NCBI GenBank assembly: GCA_035578905.1
Contig: JAQJVL010000004.1
Coordinates: forward strand, 9,234,779 to 9,298,778
Reading direction: 5' to 3'
Length of the DNA stretch: 64,000 nucleotides
Origin: Stictocephala bisonia
Lineage: Eukaryota; Arthropoda; Insecta; Hemiptera; Membracidae
The notes beneath the pieces are model-generated. The model ran no database searches, was not told the origin of the DNA, and saw only the letters and a list, made by a program, of their open reading frames with translations. Of this stretch, positions 47,195 through 59,160 are shown piece after piece. Each line of letters opens with the position of its first letter. Positions within the stretch are counted from its first letter, which is position 1. A program made the position numbers and the translations under genes.

Positions 47195-48960
47195 TGTCAG
47201 TGTTCACCGTACACCGGACTGGTAAACCATGCCCTGGCACGTGGGCGGGGTAACTGAATTACATTCTTCTTATCAGTGTTCACCGTACATCGGACCGGCA
47301 AACCATGCTCCGGTACGGGGGTGGGATAACTTCATTAAATTTTTCTTATCAGTGTTCACCGTACACCGGACCGGCAAACCATGCACTAGCACGTGGGTGG
47401 GGTAAGTGCAGTTTATTCTTCTTATCAGTGTTAACCGTACATCGGACCGGCGAACCATGCTCCGGTACGGGGGTGGGGTAACTTCATTAAATTTTTCTTA
47501 TCAGTGTTCACCGTACACCAGACCGGCAAACCATGCACTAGCACGTGGGTGGGGTAAGTGCAGTTTATTCTTCTTATCAGTGTTAACCGTACATCGGACC
47601 GGCGAACCATGCCCTAGCACGTGGGGCGGGGTAACTGAATTAAATTCTTCTTATCAGTGTTCACCGTACATCGGACCGGCTAACCATGTCTTGGCACGTG
47701 GGTGGGGTAAGTGAAGTTTATTCTTCTCATCATTGTTAACCGTACACCGGACCGGCGAACCATGTCCTCGCACGTGGGGCGGGGTAAGTGCAGTTTATTC
47801 TTCTTATCAGTGTTCACCGTACACCGGACCGGCGAACCATGTCCTCGCACGTGGGGCGGGGTAAGTGAAGTTTATTCTTCTTATCAGTGTTCACCGTACA
47901 CCGGACCGGTGAACCATGCCCTAGCACGTGGGCGGGGTAAGTGAAGTTTATTCTTCTTATCAGTGTTCACCGTACACCGGACCGGCGAACCATGCCCTAG
48001 CACGTGGGCGGGGTAAGTGAAGTTTATTCTTCTTATCAGTGTTCACCGTACACCGGACCGGCGAACCATGTCCTCGCACGTGGGGCGGGGTAAGTGAAGT
48101 TTATTCTTCTTATCAGTGTTCACCGTACACCGGACCGGCGAACCATGTCCTCGCACGTGGGCGGGGTAAGTGAAGTTTATTCTTCTTATCAGTGTTCACC
48201 GTACACCGGACCGGCGAACCATGCCCTAGCACGTGGGCGGGGTAACTGAATTACATTCTTCTTATCAGTGTTAACCGTACACCAGACCGGCGAACCATGC
48301 CCTACCATGTGGGCGAGGTAACAGTGTACATTCTTTTTATCAGTGTTAACCGTACACCGGGCCGGCGAACCATGCCCTACCATGTGGGGCGGGGTACCAG
48401 TGTACATTCTTCTTATCAGTGTTCACCGTACACCGGACCGGCGAACCATGCCCTAGCACGTGGGCGAGGTAAGTGAAGTTTATTCTTCTTATCAGTGTTC
48501 ACCGTACACTGGACCGGCGAACCATGTCCTTGCACATGGGGCGGGGTAAGTGCAGTTTATTCTTATTATCAGTGTTCACCGTACACCGGAACGGCGAACC
48601 ATGCCCTAGCACGTGGGCGGGGTAAGTGAAGTTTATTCTTCTTATCATTGTTAACCGTACACCGGACCGGCTAACCATGCCCTACCATGTGGGCGGGGTA
48701 ACAGTGTACATTCTTCTTATCAGTGTTAACCGTACACCAGACCGGCGAAACATGCCCTACCATGTGGGCGGGGTACCAGTGTACATTCTTCTTATCAGTT
48801 TTCACCCTACACCGGACCAGCGAACCATGCCCTAGCACGTGAGCGGGGTAAGTGAAGTTTATTCTTCTTATCAGTGTTCACCGTACACCGGACCGGCGAA
48901 CCATGCCCTAGCACGTGGGTGGGGTATCTGAATTACATTCTTTCTATCAATGTTCACCGT
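47195..48960 (+). repeat. 77-bp minisatellite array, about 23 units
   Basis: Unit: TTCTTCTTATCAGTGTTCAC, CGTACACCGGACCGGCGAAC, CATGCCCTAGCACGTGGGCG, GGGTAAGTGAAGTTTA, 76-78 bases (starts 47951 and 48027). CCGGACCGG and CACGTG are regular palindromic words. Several frames stay open across units; these are artefacts. Confidence 0.95.
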
Positions 48961-49559
48961 AAATGAATCGGCAAACCATGGTTTTACAAGCGTATCATCG
49001 TATTGATATTATTCGAAAATTGAATTTAATTTCGTAATAGGCATTAAATTAATTATAGTAAATTAACTTTATAAATTCCATGATTATGTAATGAATATAG
49101 TTTAGAAATGAAATAAATCTGATTTATTCTTTTAATAAAATGAGTACTAATAGTACATTAAAAATAAATTAGCCTATAATGTATTATGTTTAGTCATTTT
49201 ATAAAATTGTACAGCCTTATTTTATAGTTTACTGCTTTCACTTTAGAAAAACTGTTCAGTGTATCTCATTTAAGAGTTGAGATTGCATGGCCTCAAATGT
49301 ATCCATGTGAAATCAAGGTGTTGTTTTTATTCCGTTCCTTTTTTTAATTGGTGATATAATTGCAATTACATATTGTATGTGACTTGTTGTATGGGCTGTA
49401 TATTAATTACTTGGGACTGCCCATATTGCTCTAATTCAACCAACAATTATCAAATTCAGATCCCGAAACAAAATGGTATGACAAAGTGAAATGGTGGTTT
49501 TTACTCAGATGCATTCCAAAACTTTTAGATGCTTAAAAACATTGCTTGTGTAGCCATAT
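48961..49559. other. AT-rich DNA, nothing recognised
   Basis: No gene or repeat recognised. Confidence 0.4.
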
Positions 49560-49645
49560 GATCTGAAATGAAATGAAAATTGTCTTTATTAGGTGGAGTT
49601 AGGACTATTAAGTCCTCTCTTCCACTCAACCTTCAAGATCTGGTT
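49560..49645 (-). mobile_element. LINE-like 3' end relic
   Basis: On the minus strand: GTGGAAGAGAGGACTTAATA, then GTCCTAACTCCAC folds as a hairpin, followed by AATAAAGACAATTTTCATTTC and a (ATTTC)n tail. The layout copies the 3' end of the LINE in the palindrome (hairpin, AATAAA, pentamer tail) with different sequence. No coding part remains. Confidence 0.4.
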
Positions 49646-49940
49646 AGGGATGTATCTTGTTAAGTTATTTTACATACAATTTGGTGAGAAAGGATGCGCC
49701 AGGATATGTATTTTCATTAAAGAGATAAAAAGGAATTGTCAACTAGAATGGATTGTGTATATAACTTAATTTTACCAATCATGATAACATTGACGAACAG
49801 TTATACACTTTGTACCAGAAGTTTCGTGCATAGATAAATGAACCCAACTTACCAAAATAACCATTCGATTATAACTCTGATCACATTAAATTCGACCTAT
49901 TTTTAAATTTCTAGATTTTCATGTTATCCAGGGAGTATTC

Positions 49941-50110
49941 ATCATCATCATCATCATCATCATCTTGCACAGTTTCCAGCCGCAGGCTGGGTCTGTTTGG
50001 AACATAACCCTCGCCATGTATGATAGTTCTGTCTTTTAGTTTTCACTCTGGTCCAGTCCACTCTTCTCGTCGTAACACCTTCCACTGCTTTCAGGATGAT
50101 AAAGACTTAG
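49941..50110 (-). mobile_element. Retroelement-like 3' end with (GAT)n tail
   Basis: On the minus strand a GC-richer block (GACGAGAAGAGTGGACTGGA ... GCCTGCGGCTGGAAACTG) runs into (GAT)n at 49941-49965. GAT/TGA-type tails are common in RTE LINEs and their SINEs. Assignment is tentative. Confidence 0.35.
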
Positions 50111-50484
50111 ACAAAAATAAAAAAGAAAAAAGGCCAGGGAGTGGTAACGATTAAAGTTTTACCTTTTGCATTATGGATTTCCATATCTGAGTTGATATGA
50201 TTCAAGTAATTGGTAACGATAGGATGAAAGGAGATGGTAGGATATGAGCTTGGTATTCTTGCGAAGAATTTTTCATTTCCTTTTTTTAAGAAGAGGCCGA
50301 TAACTCCTTTCTAAGTATATTTTTTATACAAATCTGTGTATCATTCGGTCTCTTGAAGTTTTTAATGTTTTAATTAATTTATCAATATTGCAACTGATTG
50401 TTATCAAGGTAATGGATGAATTAAGGTACTTATAAATAGCCCAACGGCCAGACAATCCACGGTGATTCATATTAATTTATGAAT

Positions 50485-50615
50485 CAATACCACTTTACGT
50501 GAATGGGTGGGTGGGTGGATCTATACCTCTGTACGTGTATGGGTCTGTCTACACCTTTTTACGTGCATGGGTGAGTTTATACTTCGGTACGTGTATGAGT
50601 GGGTAGTGGGTGGGC
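50485..50615 (+). repeat. 36-bp G-rich minisatellite, about 4 diverged units
   Basis: ATACCACTTTACGTGAATGG, then GTGGGTGGGTGG, followed by decayed copies down to GTACGTGTATGAGTGGGTAG. Same family as 12653-12945. Confidence 0.8.
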
Positions 50616-50739
50616 GGTCGAGTCCGTTAACGGCATGGATTCAAAGGCTGTTTGTAAGTTAGCGTTGGTTTATATATGCTTGTTAATCAACAAGACCAAA
50701 AAATACGTAACCATAAATTTACAAGTTTTTATTGGAATA

Positions 50740-51625
50740 TGTGCTAATAGCTTTGGCAAAAAGTGGCAGTATATGTGCTGGTAACGTTGGAAAAAGTGGC
50801 CGTGGATGTGCCAATAACTTCGGAAAACAGTTGCAGCAGATGAGCTGGTAACGTTAAATAAACGTGGTTGCGGATGTGCTAGTAACGTTGTCAAAAGCAG
50901 TACAAGCAACTTGTATGTGCTTGTAAGGTTGACAAAAGTTGGTAGCGAATGTGCTTATAAAGGTGGCAAAAAGTGACAGCGAATGTGCTTCTAAAGATGG
51001 CAGAAAGTGACAGCGAATGTGCTTGTAAAGGTGGCAGAAAGTGACAGCGGATATGCTTCTATAATTGGCAGAAAATGGTGGGGAATGTGCTTGTAAAGTT
51101 GGCAGAAAGTGGCAGCAAATGTCCTTGTAAATTTGGCAGAAAGTTCAGCGAAATTGCTAGTAAAGTTGGCCGAAAGTGACAGTGGATGTGCTTGTAAAGT
51201 TGGCATAAATTGGCTGCGAATGTGCTTATAAGTTTGGCAGAAAGTGGCAGAGGATGTGCTTGTAAAGTTGGCAGAGGATGTACTTGTAAAGTTGGCATAA
51301 AGTGCCTGCGAATGTGCTTGTAAATTTGGCAGAGAGTGCAGGGGATTTGCTTGTAAATTTGGCAGAAAGTGCAGTGAACGTGCTTGTAAGTTTGGCAGAA
51401 AGTGCAGCGAATGTGCTTGTAAATTTGGCAGAAAGTGCAGCGAACGTGCTTTAAGTTTGGCATAAAGTGCAGCGAATGTGCTTGTAAATTTGGCAGAAAA
51501 TGCAGCGAATGTGCTTGTAAATTTGGCAGAAAGTGCAGCGAACGTGCTTGTAAGTTTGGCAGAAAGTGCAGCGAATGAGCTTGTAAAGTTGTCAGAAAGT
51601 GACAGGGAATGAGCTAATAACGTTA
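50740..51625 (-). repeat. 33-bp minisatellite array, about 26 units
   Basis: Plus-strand unit GTGCTTGTAAATTTGGCAGA followed by AAGTGCAGCGAAT, 33 bases. It is homogeneous from about 51290 to 51580 and decays towards 50740, where units read GTAACGTTGGAAAAAGTGGC. Since 33 is a multiple of three, long minus-strand frames of 212 and 134 codons arise; they are artefacts. Confidence 0.95.
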
Positions 51626-53034
51626 GCAAACACAGTCTTAGAGTTGCACAGTATAGTAAGAGTCGTTAATCGATCTATATAACTCCCACCATTTCCACTA
51701 ACATACAACTCCTGAACTCCAACTACCACAGGGCTCAGAGGACGAACCGTTCCGTTCACGACAGTGTAAGACACACACTAATACAGAATAATCTCTACTC
51801 GGCAGGCCAACATTAGGTAATTCTTTCTCTAAAGTAGAGTTAATTTCACCTTTAAAATACCATATTGTTATGGAATCAATATGATTTTTACTTATAAATT
51901 GATATCCTGTGTGTATATTTTGTGTTTCCTGCGAAACGTGGTTAATCAGATGCTTAAGCTAAATGTAGAGGACGATGAAACAATGAAACCACTATCACTC
52001 GGAAGTTCAGATTATGGCTGGGTAAAGTGGTCTATGGGAGTGGTAATTCTTGGCTTCACAAAGGATGCAATTGAGATTATTGTTACTGTCGTATGAATAT
52101 TTAAATTAATTATTTATATCTTATATTTAATTTATTTATTACATTTAAAGTATTTATTTATGTATTATATTACATGTTCAACTGTCACAATATCCTCGAG
52201 CACTGATTTCGACATCGTCCATATTCAGCACGTTGAATCTGACATAAATGTTATGAGTGGTCATCTAGCACTTAGTAATAATAATACATTTTTGCAAAAA
52301 TTTAAAAAGAAATCAAAAGGCCGAATTTAGGGCCACTAGGCCCATTCTTACGCTTAAACTTAAATAAAAGGGCAGATTACAAAGAACAAAGAGAAGAATA
52401 AATATTAATACTAACGTTTCTTTTAAGTAATATGAAAATATAGTAAATACTGACAAAAAGAGAACACTTCAACTAATAAAAATATAGTAGAGGTAGTCAA
52501 CAGTCAATGAGATAGCTAAGGCTGTGCATAAAGTTACGGCATACATTTTATCCGATGTTACGGTTTCTCCAATGCAGATGTCGACCGGTGATGGTTGAAT
52601 CAGCTGAGTGAACACTGAACAGCCAACTTGCCACTCCGGTGGAGCTGCCTTGAACTACTTGCGGTGTCTGTACTCTGTACCGCCGCGCACGTAGGCCTAA
52701 TGTGTACAATGGAAGTGAATACGCAGTGTGTACTGTACTACGTCATGCCTAACCGTGCGGACCAGATCGCGGCCAACCTTTGTATCTCGGCCTCGCTCTA
52801 GAACAAGACAACACATCGATGCACTTAAATATGACATAGAACACACACTTCTGTCATTTACAAATTAATACAGTATTGGCTAAAATGCCAAGACCAAAAT
52901 CATTGGAGTGCTTTATTGCTAGATATTGCCAATGCCTGGCAGAGGCGAAAGTCAGCTCTGACATTAAAAAGCCACTATTTAAAAATAAAGGATGTTAATA
53001 ACCATGGCAGGAAAGAGCATCCACATGGTCCACA
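51626..53034. other. Unassigned DNA with one LINE-like 3' end
   Basis: At about 52255-52395 the minus strand has AATGGGCCTAGTGGCCCTAA, a GGGCC/GGCCC hairpin, then a run to TTTTTGCAAAAATGTATTAT, resembling a LINE 3' end. An ATG-initiated frame at 51881-52096 (71 codons, two hydrophobic stretches: LISCVYILCFL and WSMGVVILGF) matches nothing known. A CpG-rich segment lies at 52560-52800. Confidence 0.35.
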
Positions 53035-54200
53035 GTAGACTAGTGCAGGCATGCTCTTTATTCAATGCACGCTGCTAGACTAGAGCAGGAATGCTCTTTA
53101 TTCAATGCACGCTGCTAGACTAGAGCAGGAATGCTCTTTATTCAATGCACGCTGCTAGACTAGTGCAGGCATGCTCTTAAGTCAATGCATGCTGTTAGAC
53201 TAGAGTAGGCATGCTCTTTAGTCATTCATGCTGATAGATTTGTGCAGGCATGCTCTTTAGTCAATGCATGATGCTAGATTAGAGCAAGCATGCTCTTAGT
53301 CAATGCATGATGCTAGACTAGAGCAGGCATGCTCTTTAGTCAATGCATGATGCTAGACTAGTGCAGGCATGCTCTTTATTCAATGCACGCTGCTAGACTA
53401 GTGCAGGCATGCTCTTAAGTCAATGCATGCTGCTAGACTAGTTCAGGCAAGTTCTTTATTCAATGCATGCTGCTAGACTAGTGCAGGCATGCTCTTAAGT
53501 CAATGCATGCTGCTAGACTAGTGCAGGCATGCTCTTTATTCAATTCACGCTGCTAGACTAGTGCAGGAATGCTCTTTAGACAATGCATGCTGCTAGACTA
53601 GAGCAGGCATTCTCTTTAGTCAATGCATAACGCTAGATTAGTGCAGGCATGCTCTTTAGTCAATGCATGATGCTAGATTAGAACAGGCATGCTTTTTAGT
53701 CAATGCATGCTGCTATATTAGTGCAGGTATGCTCTTTAGTTTATGCATGATGCTAGATTAGTGCAGGCATGCTCTTTAGTCAATGCATGCTGTTAGACTA
53801 GAGCAGGCATGCTCTTTAGTCATTCATGCTGATGGACTTGTGCAGGCATGCTCTTTAGTCAATGCATGATGCTAGACTAGAGCAAGAATGCTCTTTAATC
53901 AATGCATGATGCTAGACTAGAGCAGGCATGCTCTTTAGTCAATGCATGCTGCTAGACTAGTGCAGGCATGCTCTTTAGTCAATGCATGCTACTAGACTAG
54001 TGCAGGCATGCTCTTTAGTCAATGCATGCTGCTAGATTAGTGCAGGCATGCTCTTTAGTCAATGCATGATGCTAGATTAGTGCAGACATGCTGCTAGAGT
54101 AGAGCAGGCATGCTCTTTAGTCAATGCATGATGACAGGCTAGAGCAGACATACTCTTTAGTCAATGCAGCTGTTAGATTAGTGCAGGCATGCTCTGTAGT
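53035..54200 (+). repeat. 40-bp minisatellite array
   Basis: Unit TGCTAGACTAGTGCAGGCAT followed by GCTCTTTAGTCAATGCATGC, 40 bases (53111 and 53151), about 29 units. GCATGC, ACTAGT and ATGCAT are palindromic words. It ends against the G-rich block at 54203 and resumes at 54665. Confidence 0.95.
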
Positions 54201-54202
54201 CA

Positions 54203-54450
54203 ATGCATGATAGTCAATATCACTGTGTGTGTAGGGGTGGGTGGGTGGGTTAATACCACTGTGTGTGTAGGAGTGGGCGGGTGAGTCTATATCACTGTGT
54301 GTATAGGAGTGGGCGTGTGGGCCAATATCACTGTGTGTATAGGGGTGGGTGGGTGGGTCAATACCACTGTGTGTGTAGGGGTGGGCGGATGGGTTAATAC
54401 CACTGTGTGTGTAGGGGTGGGCGGGTGGGTCAATACCACCGTGTGTCAAA
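54203..54450 (+). repeat. 36-bp G-rich minisatellite array inside the 40-bp array
   Basis: Seven units of GTGTGTGTAGGGGTGGGCGG continuing GTGGGTCAATACCACT, a GTGTG-rich variant of the family. Several units keep four G3-or-longer runs. Confidence 0.95.
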
Positions 54451-54664
54451 GGATGGAAGGGAATACATGAATTCGGATATTAAAATACAGGTTTAAATTG
54501 GAATTTGAAAATAAGTGTTTATATTATTTATGTCTAGTTAATGTTTTTACAAAGGTTAGGATTATAAAAATGATGTAGTTTATATACATATTTTGTAGTT
54601 TGTATTTCAGATGTAACTTTTTTTATTTTAAAGTAATAACAGTTTTTCAATTCTATATTTTATT
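54451..54664. other. Unique insert within the 40-bp array
   Basis: About 210 AT-rich bases that, with the G-rich block before them, separate two parts of the same 40-bp array. Confidence 0.6.
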
Positions 54665-54790
54665 ATTTAGTGCAGGCATGCTCTTTAGTCAATGCTTGCT
54701 GCTAGACTAGAGCAGGCATGCTCTTTAGTCAATGCATAATGCTAGATTAGTTCAGGCATGCTCTTTAGTCAATACATGCCGCTAGATTAG
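54665..54790 (+). repeat. 40-bp minisatellite, resumed (3 units)
   Basis: TTAGTGCAGGCATGCTCTTT ... AATGCTTGCTGCTAGACTAG: the same unit as 53035-54200, in the same orientation. Confidence 0.95.
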
Positions 54791-55419
54791 TTTTTGCCAA
54801 CAATTTTCATTGAGTCCCATTCATCATATTGCTTGTGGAGCACATTGTAATAAAAAAATTGAGATTTATTTTGAATCTTTTTAAAATGAAGGAACGTTAA
54901 GAAAGGAAGATCCATCTGTCTTTTGCAAAATCAAATTATACCTTAGGTTCTTCATGCGTTTTAACTTTTGTAAAGGTTACCTTTAGGTAACAACGCTCAT
55001 CATTTTATGACATAAAACTCTTTTCTAATCAACTCTGTGACGGCATTCACGGGAGTTTGAAGATCACACTTTATGTAATGTTTGCTGCAACTATTAGTAC
55101 AAGATATATGTTAATAAATCATATACCTTGATCTGCAATAAAAAAGGTAACTCTTTTACCATGTATTGTTAAATCATATTCCTTTAAAATGCAGTCCACT
55201 GTATGTACTGATGCATTTATGTACTAAATGGAAATCGTGCACAGGCCTTTAACCGCTGAATAAGCCCGAGAGGGTCTTCTTGGTACAATAAGTACAAGGC
55301 CTATGTGAAAAAATCATGGCCCTCGATATGTAATCCAATAGGTTTGTTTACTGTTGTTGCATTTATGGTCCACTTGCAAATCATGCACAAGACTAACTGA
55401 AGATCTGAGCCGAGAACCA
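54791..55419. other. Unassigned DNA
   Basis: No gene recognised. It may include the decayed upstream part of the LINE relic that follows. Confidence 0.35.
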
Positions 55420-55880
55420 GTTGACGACATCTTGATCTTACGGCGGCTTATGACACAGTGGAGCTTGTTTGTTGGTTTTACGTTTTGTTGTTAAATATCT
55501 ACAGCCTCCCTCCCAGTCCTTTTATTTTGCGACTTTTGGAGTCAATGCTTTGTGCCAGACTAAAATGTTAAACTCGGTCGTGAGGAAATCTCTGTTGACA
55601 GCTGAAGGTTGGTCTGCCACATGGGTCTGTACTTGCTCCAACTTTATTCAACTTTTATACCGCTGACAACATATATTCCAGACTTTATGTAATTGTATGC
55701 AGCTGTACAGCTCAGCCCTGGTGCTCTGTTGCCGTGGAATCCCATTGGAGAAAACCCAAGGACTCGACGGTCTTGCATCTCAAGTAATCCTAGCCACTGT
55801 AAAGGGGTTTTCTGTTGACCCGTTCAGAGTTATAATCGCTGTAACCTCAAATATTTTTCTTTTAGAATCGCGCACACTTT
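55420..55880 (+). pseudogene. Decayed LINE reverse transcriptase relic
   Basis: LDLTAAYDTVELV (motif A) near 55431 and, after frameshifts, KVGLPHGSVLAPTLFNFYTAD near 55610 (the PQGSVLAP motif). AVESHWRKPKDSTVLH continues near 55730. Stops and frameshifts throughout. The PHGSVLAPTLFN form sets it apart from the palindrome LINE (PQGSNLGPILFN). Confidence 0.75.
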
Positions 55881-56513
55881 AGAATGAATATTTTATCACC
55901 TCTTACTTAATATAAATAAGAAATCCAGACGCTATAGAATCAATATAAAATATGTTATGTTGTATTTTCTATGACTGTTGTGTGCATAGCAATAACACCA
56001 AGTGGCGTATAATCTGCATTACTTAAACTACGAAATCTCTCTCTAACTTTGAATATTGTGAAAAAACCAGTGGGAAACTGCAAGTTATTTATAACTTATT
56101 TAACTTACAGTGAGTTTAACGAATCTCTCTTGATCATTGCATTCTAGGAGAGAAAATATTAAAAACATTCACTCTAACATTTTCAATTAAAATTGTTAAT
56201 GCATGCACAATGTTTTTTATATTCACAGTCGTTTATCTTTCGAAAGCTTTAGATTTTCTTATTAACTCTTGACGCACAAATAAAGTAGATTTTTAAATTT
56301 TATTGGGTTCATCAGTCTGGCCGATGTAGGTGAGAATAAAATTATCAATTTATTTTAATTTTTGTTTGCATTTAATTTATTTATTATTACTCAGAAACAA
56401 GTGGAAAAAGTAAGCAAAACCCGTTCAAAGAAAATTATTTGGAATTCCTGAGTTGTAAATCACATAACGTTCCTACACAATTACAGTAGTCTACTGGTCT
56501 TTATAGTCGGAAT
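55881..56513. other. AT-rich DNA, nothing recognised
   Basis: No gene or repeat recognised. Confidence 0.4.
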
Positions 56514-57284
56514 AAAATAACTTTGATAGTGGCGGAACGGCCTCGCGCGGCTTGTCTGAAATGACAAAACTATGAGCTTTAATTTGCTATTAAACTTAAA
56601 ATAAGTAAACAATAATTTTCAAACTAATTATATAGTGTTCACTATGTTATATTTTTAAAGAAAAAAATATGCTGGATATTTTGCTTAAACTATTGTGATA
56701 TATGTGTTTAAGAACACGTTTTTACGAGTGAAATTGCGCGTGAGTCGTCTTTAACCTGTTACTGTAGAGATTATAATAATAATAAGTAATTTCTTGTGGA
56801 TAGATGACAGTTTGATTCATTGTGATTAGTTTGGTATAAGACTCATTTAATAATTCAAACAAGTTAATGAGAAATTAGTTTTTTGGAAACCTTTGCAAAC
56901 TCGGTAACGACAAACGCTGTACAAAATTTCTTTGAACTTAAATAAGTGTGTTATTTAAGTGACACTAAAATCGTCTCGTATTAAATAGTGTTTTCTTGAA
57001 CTAGGGAAGAAAAATTCAGTAGTTTTCAAAACTAGATTGTCAACAAGTCGGCGGTGATAACACGCGCGCGTTGTATAATTACTGGCTTAGTTCTGGCCTC
57101 TTCCATTTCAAAAACTTCTAGTCAACTACTGATAGAACATTACCTAAAATTTGAAAGGGCCTAAATATTAGAATTGCAATAAACACTCATATACACACAA
57201 TTGATGGTAAACTTTACCTCTTTTGTTCCGCCGCCAATCTTCAGTTCTTTCTTACACTACCGGTTTCGGAGACTACAGATTTAT

Positions 57285-58079
57285 AGATGCGTCAAGATTT
57301 ACAGACAACCTACTATCACCGGCCATACAATACATGCAACTTCGAACCATCCCATGAACCACAAATTAGCCGCATACAACTCTTATATCCATAGATTGTT
57401 AAATATACCAATGGATAAACAAAATTACAACAATGAAATCACAATATTAAAATATATAGCAGTAGAAAATTGATATAAACCAGACATAATAGACCAAATT
57501 ATAAGAAAACCAAAAAGAAAAAACAGTCGGAATCAGCACATTAAACCTAATGAGCCAAATAAATATGTTGTAGCAGAATTTGAAGAAAACATGTACCATA
57601 CATACAATAATATTTTTAAATCATTAGGATACAAAATAGCTTTCAGAACGACAGGAAATCTTGAGAAGACATTGACTGTCAGACCACAAAACATTAATAA
57701 ATTCACAAAAACTGGAATTTACAAAATATAATGTAATGACTGCCCTAAACACTACATAGGCCAAACAGGCAGACCTTTCATGGCCAGATTTAAAGAACAT
57801 ATCACCAACAGAAATTACAAATCAAAATTTGCTGATCACTTAGTAGAGTCAGGCCACGACATCACAGGAATGGAACAAAATTTCAAGATTTTAAAAGTTT
57901 GCAAAAAAGGAATAAAAATGAATGTAATAGAACAGTTTGAAATTTATAAATCAATAAAACAAAACCCTCTCCAAATATTAAATGAACAAACTGATTTCCA
58001 CAGCAATGAAATCTTCGATACAGTTATACAACATCGAAAACATAACAAGAAATATAAACAACTCAATAATAGGCTGTAA
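57285..58079 (+). pseudogene. Penelope-like RT C-terminus and GIY-YIG endonuclease
   Basis: One frame with only two stops (TGA 57471-57473, TAA 57729-57731). RKPT-like RQPTITGHTIHATSNHPMNH, KLAAYNSYIHRLLNIP and NNEITILKYIAVEN form the region after the RT fingers in Penelope proteins. Then come TGIYKI, stop, CNDCPKHYIGQTGRPFMARF and KEHITN: the GIY...YIG endonuclease with its zinc-binding-like Cys pair, ending near LNNRL. PLE endonucleases nick the target for reverse transcription. The RT catalytic part is missing (5' truncation). Two simple nonsense changes and no frameshift suggest a fairly young copy. Confidence 0.88.
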
Positions 58080-58192
58080 GGTTGGCAATACCACCCTCAT
58101 CTTGATTCACCTTTAAAAACAATCGTTAGTGATTCAAAAATGCAGACTCAAGAATTTTAAACTTTAATGGTTTAATATGTAGTGAACAGTGA

Positions 58193-58232
58193 ACACCTGA
58201 AGATGGAGATTAGTCTTCGAAACCGGTAGTGT
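58193..58232 (+). ncRNA. Hammerhead-ribozyme-like motif of the Penelope element
   Basis: ACAC, core CTGAAGA, T, stem II GGAGA/TCTTC with loop TTAG, GAAA, stem III ACCGGT (self-complementary with the A of GAAA), cleavage triplet GTA, then GTGT pairing with ACAC. Every conserved hammerhead position is filled. It lies downstream of the GIY-YIG frame, on the same strand, as expected for a PLE terminal repeat. The inverted left arm (57253-57276) keeps the GAAACCGGT half but not CTGAAGA, so only this copy could fold. Confidence 0.8.
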
Positions 58233-58496
58233 AAGAAAAAACTGAAGATTGGTGGCGGAACAAAAGAGGTAAAGTTTACCATCAATTGTTAATATTAACC
58301 AACCAGGATAAAATACCGATAGAATAATCATGGACTCATATACACTGAATCCGATAGCATTATTGTCACATCTAAATAAAAAAAACTTGTAATATCACTA
58401 AAACTAAACTACTGTAATAAAAATGATTAAACTATACTAAGCACTGTTAAATCGATTAAGAACTGAACACGACCCCTCCCCCCCCCAGCAGCCACA

Positions 58497-58730
58497 TAGG
58501 CTCTATGCTCGGTCCTCTTGACACCGACACGGCGTCCGCTCAAAGATTGCCATCCACGTGCACTAGAAGAAAGTCAATGGTGTCCATGTTGGATGTTAGT
58601 CAAGGTTCAGATGCTTTCTGAAGACAGGAACCATGACAGTGGACATTAGTAACAATACTACACTAGTTCATCTACTTATCACACTCACCCCCCCCCCCCC
58701 TCATATTCGCCCATATCTTGACGATCGGCG
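58497..58730 (+). repeat. Third copy of the 7SL-like dispersed repeat
   Basis: Shares with 17230-17589 the order CTATGCT.GG.CCTCTT, GGCGTCCGCTCA, CCATGTTGGATG.TAGTCAAG, GTTCATCTA, CATATTCGC.CATATCTTGA. GACACCGACACGGCGTCCGC and the next 15 bases match the 7SL region at about two-thirds of positions from memory. The 7SL-like 5' start is missing in this copy. A run of 14 C lies at 58687-58700. Confidence 0.5.
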
Positions 58731-59160
58731 TCTTATGAATGAATAATAATGACATTTAGAACTCCCACCAGAAAGTATGATAGAGTGGATGTATAGAATA
58801 GTTACCGAGCCGAGTGCAGAGTGTATTGACCTTTTGTTAGTTGTGGTGTTTACAATGTTGAATTCTGTGCTAAGTAATGGAATGGAGCAATGAAGTCACC
58901 CTGGAATTTTTGGACCTGTATGAACAAGAACATGTAATATGGATGCGCAAGCTATTAATTCCTCTTCACAAATAATACAGTTTAATAATTACTTAACTAG
59001 ATAAAACACCAGCTCGTACTGGCTCGGCCTTCTCTCCACGAGCCTACACCTATCACAAGCCACCCTGCGTGATAAGCAAATTAGTTTAAGCAAAATTCAT
59101 CATTGCTTCCCCCAACAATGAATGAGTTTTCAGAATATAACAAAATATAACAAAAGGTAT

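Larger units (their letters stand above)
57197..58333 (+). mobile_element. 5'-truncated Penelope-like retroelement with 12-bp target duplication
   Basis: ACTCATATACAC occurs directly before (57185-57196) and after (58334-58345) the element. Ends are inverted: 57197-57276 is the reverse complement of 58210-58289 with about three mismatches. A 44-bp tail (58290-58333) separates the right arm from the target duplication, recalling the roughly 34-bp extensions I remember for Penelope. Between the arms are the end of the RT region, the GIY-YIG domain and a hammerhead-like motif. Confidence 0.85.

Noticed and set aside
50991..51629. 212-codon minus-strand open frame rich in Leu, Pro, Ala and Ser, looking like a repeat protein
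   Set aside because: It lies wholly in the 33-bp tandem array. A unit length divisible by three without stops keeps frames open by chance; parallel frames are open too.
57253..57290. Hammerhead on the minus strand in the left arm of the Penelope element
   Set aside because: GAAACCGGT and the cleavage side are present, but the CTGANGA half is missing, so it cannot form the core.
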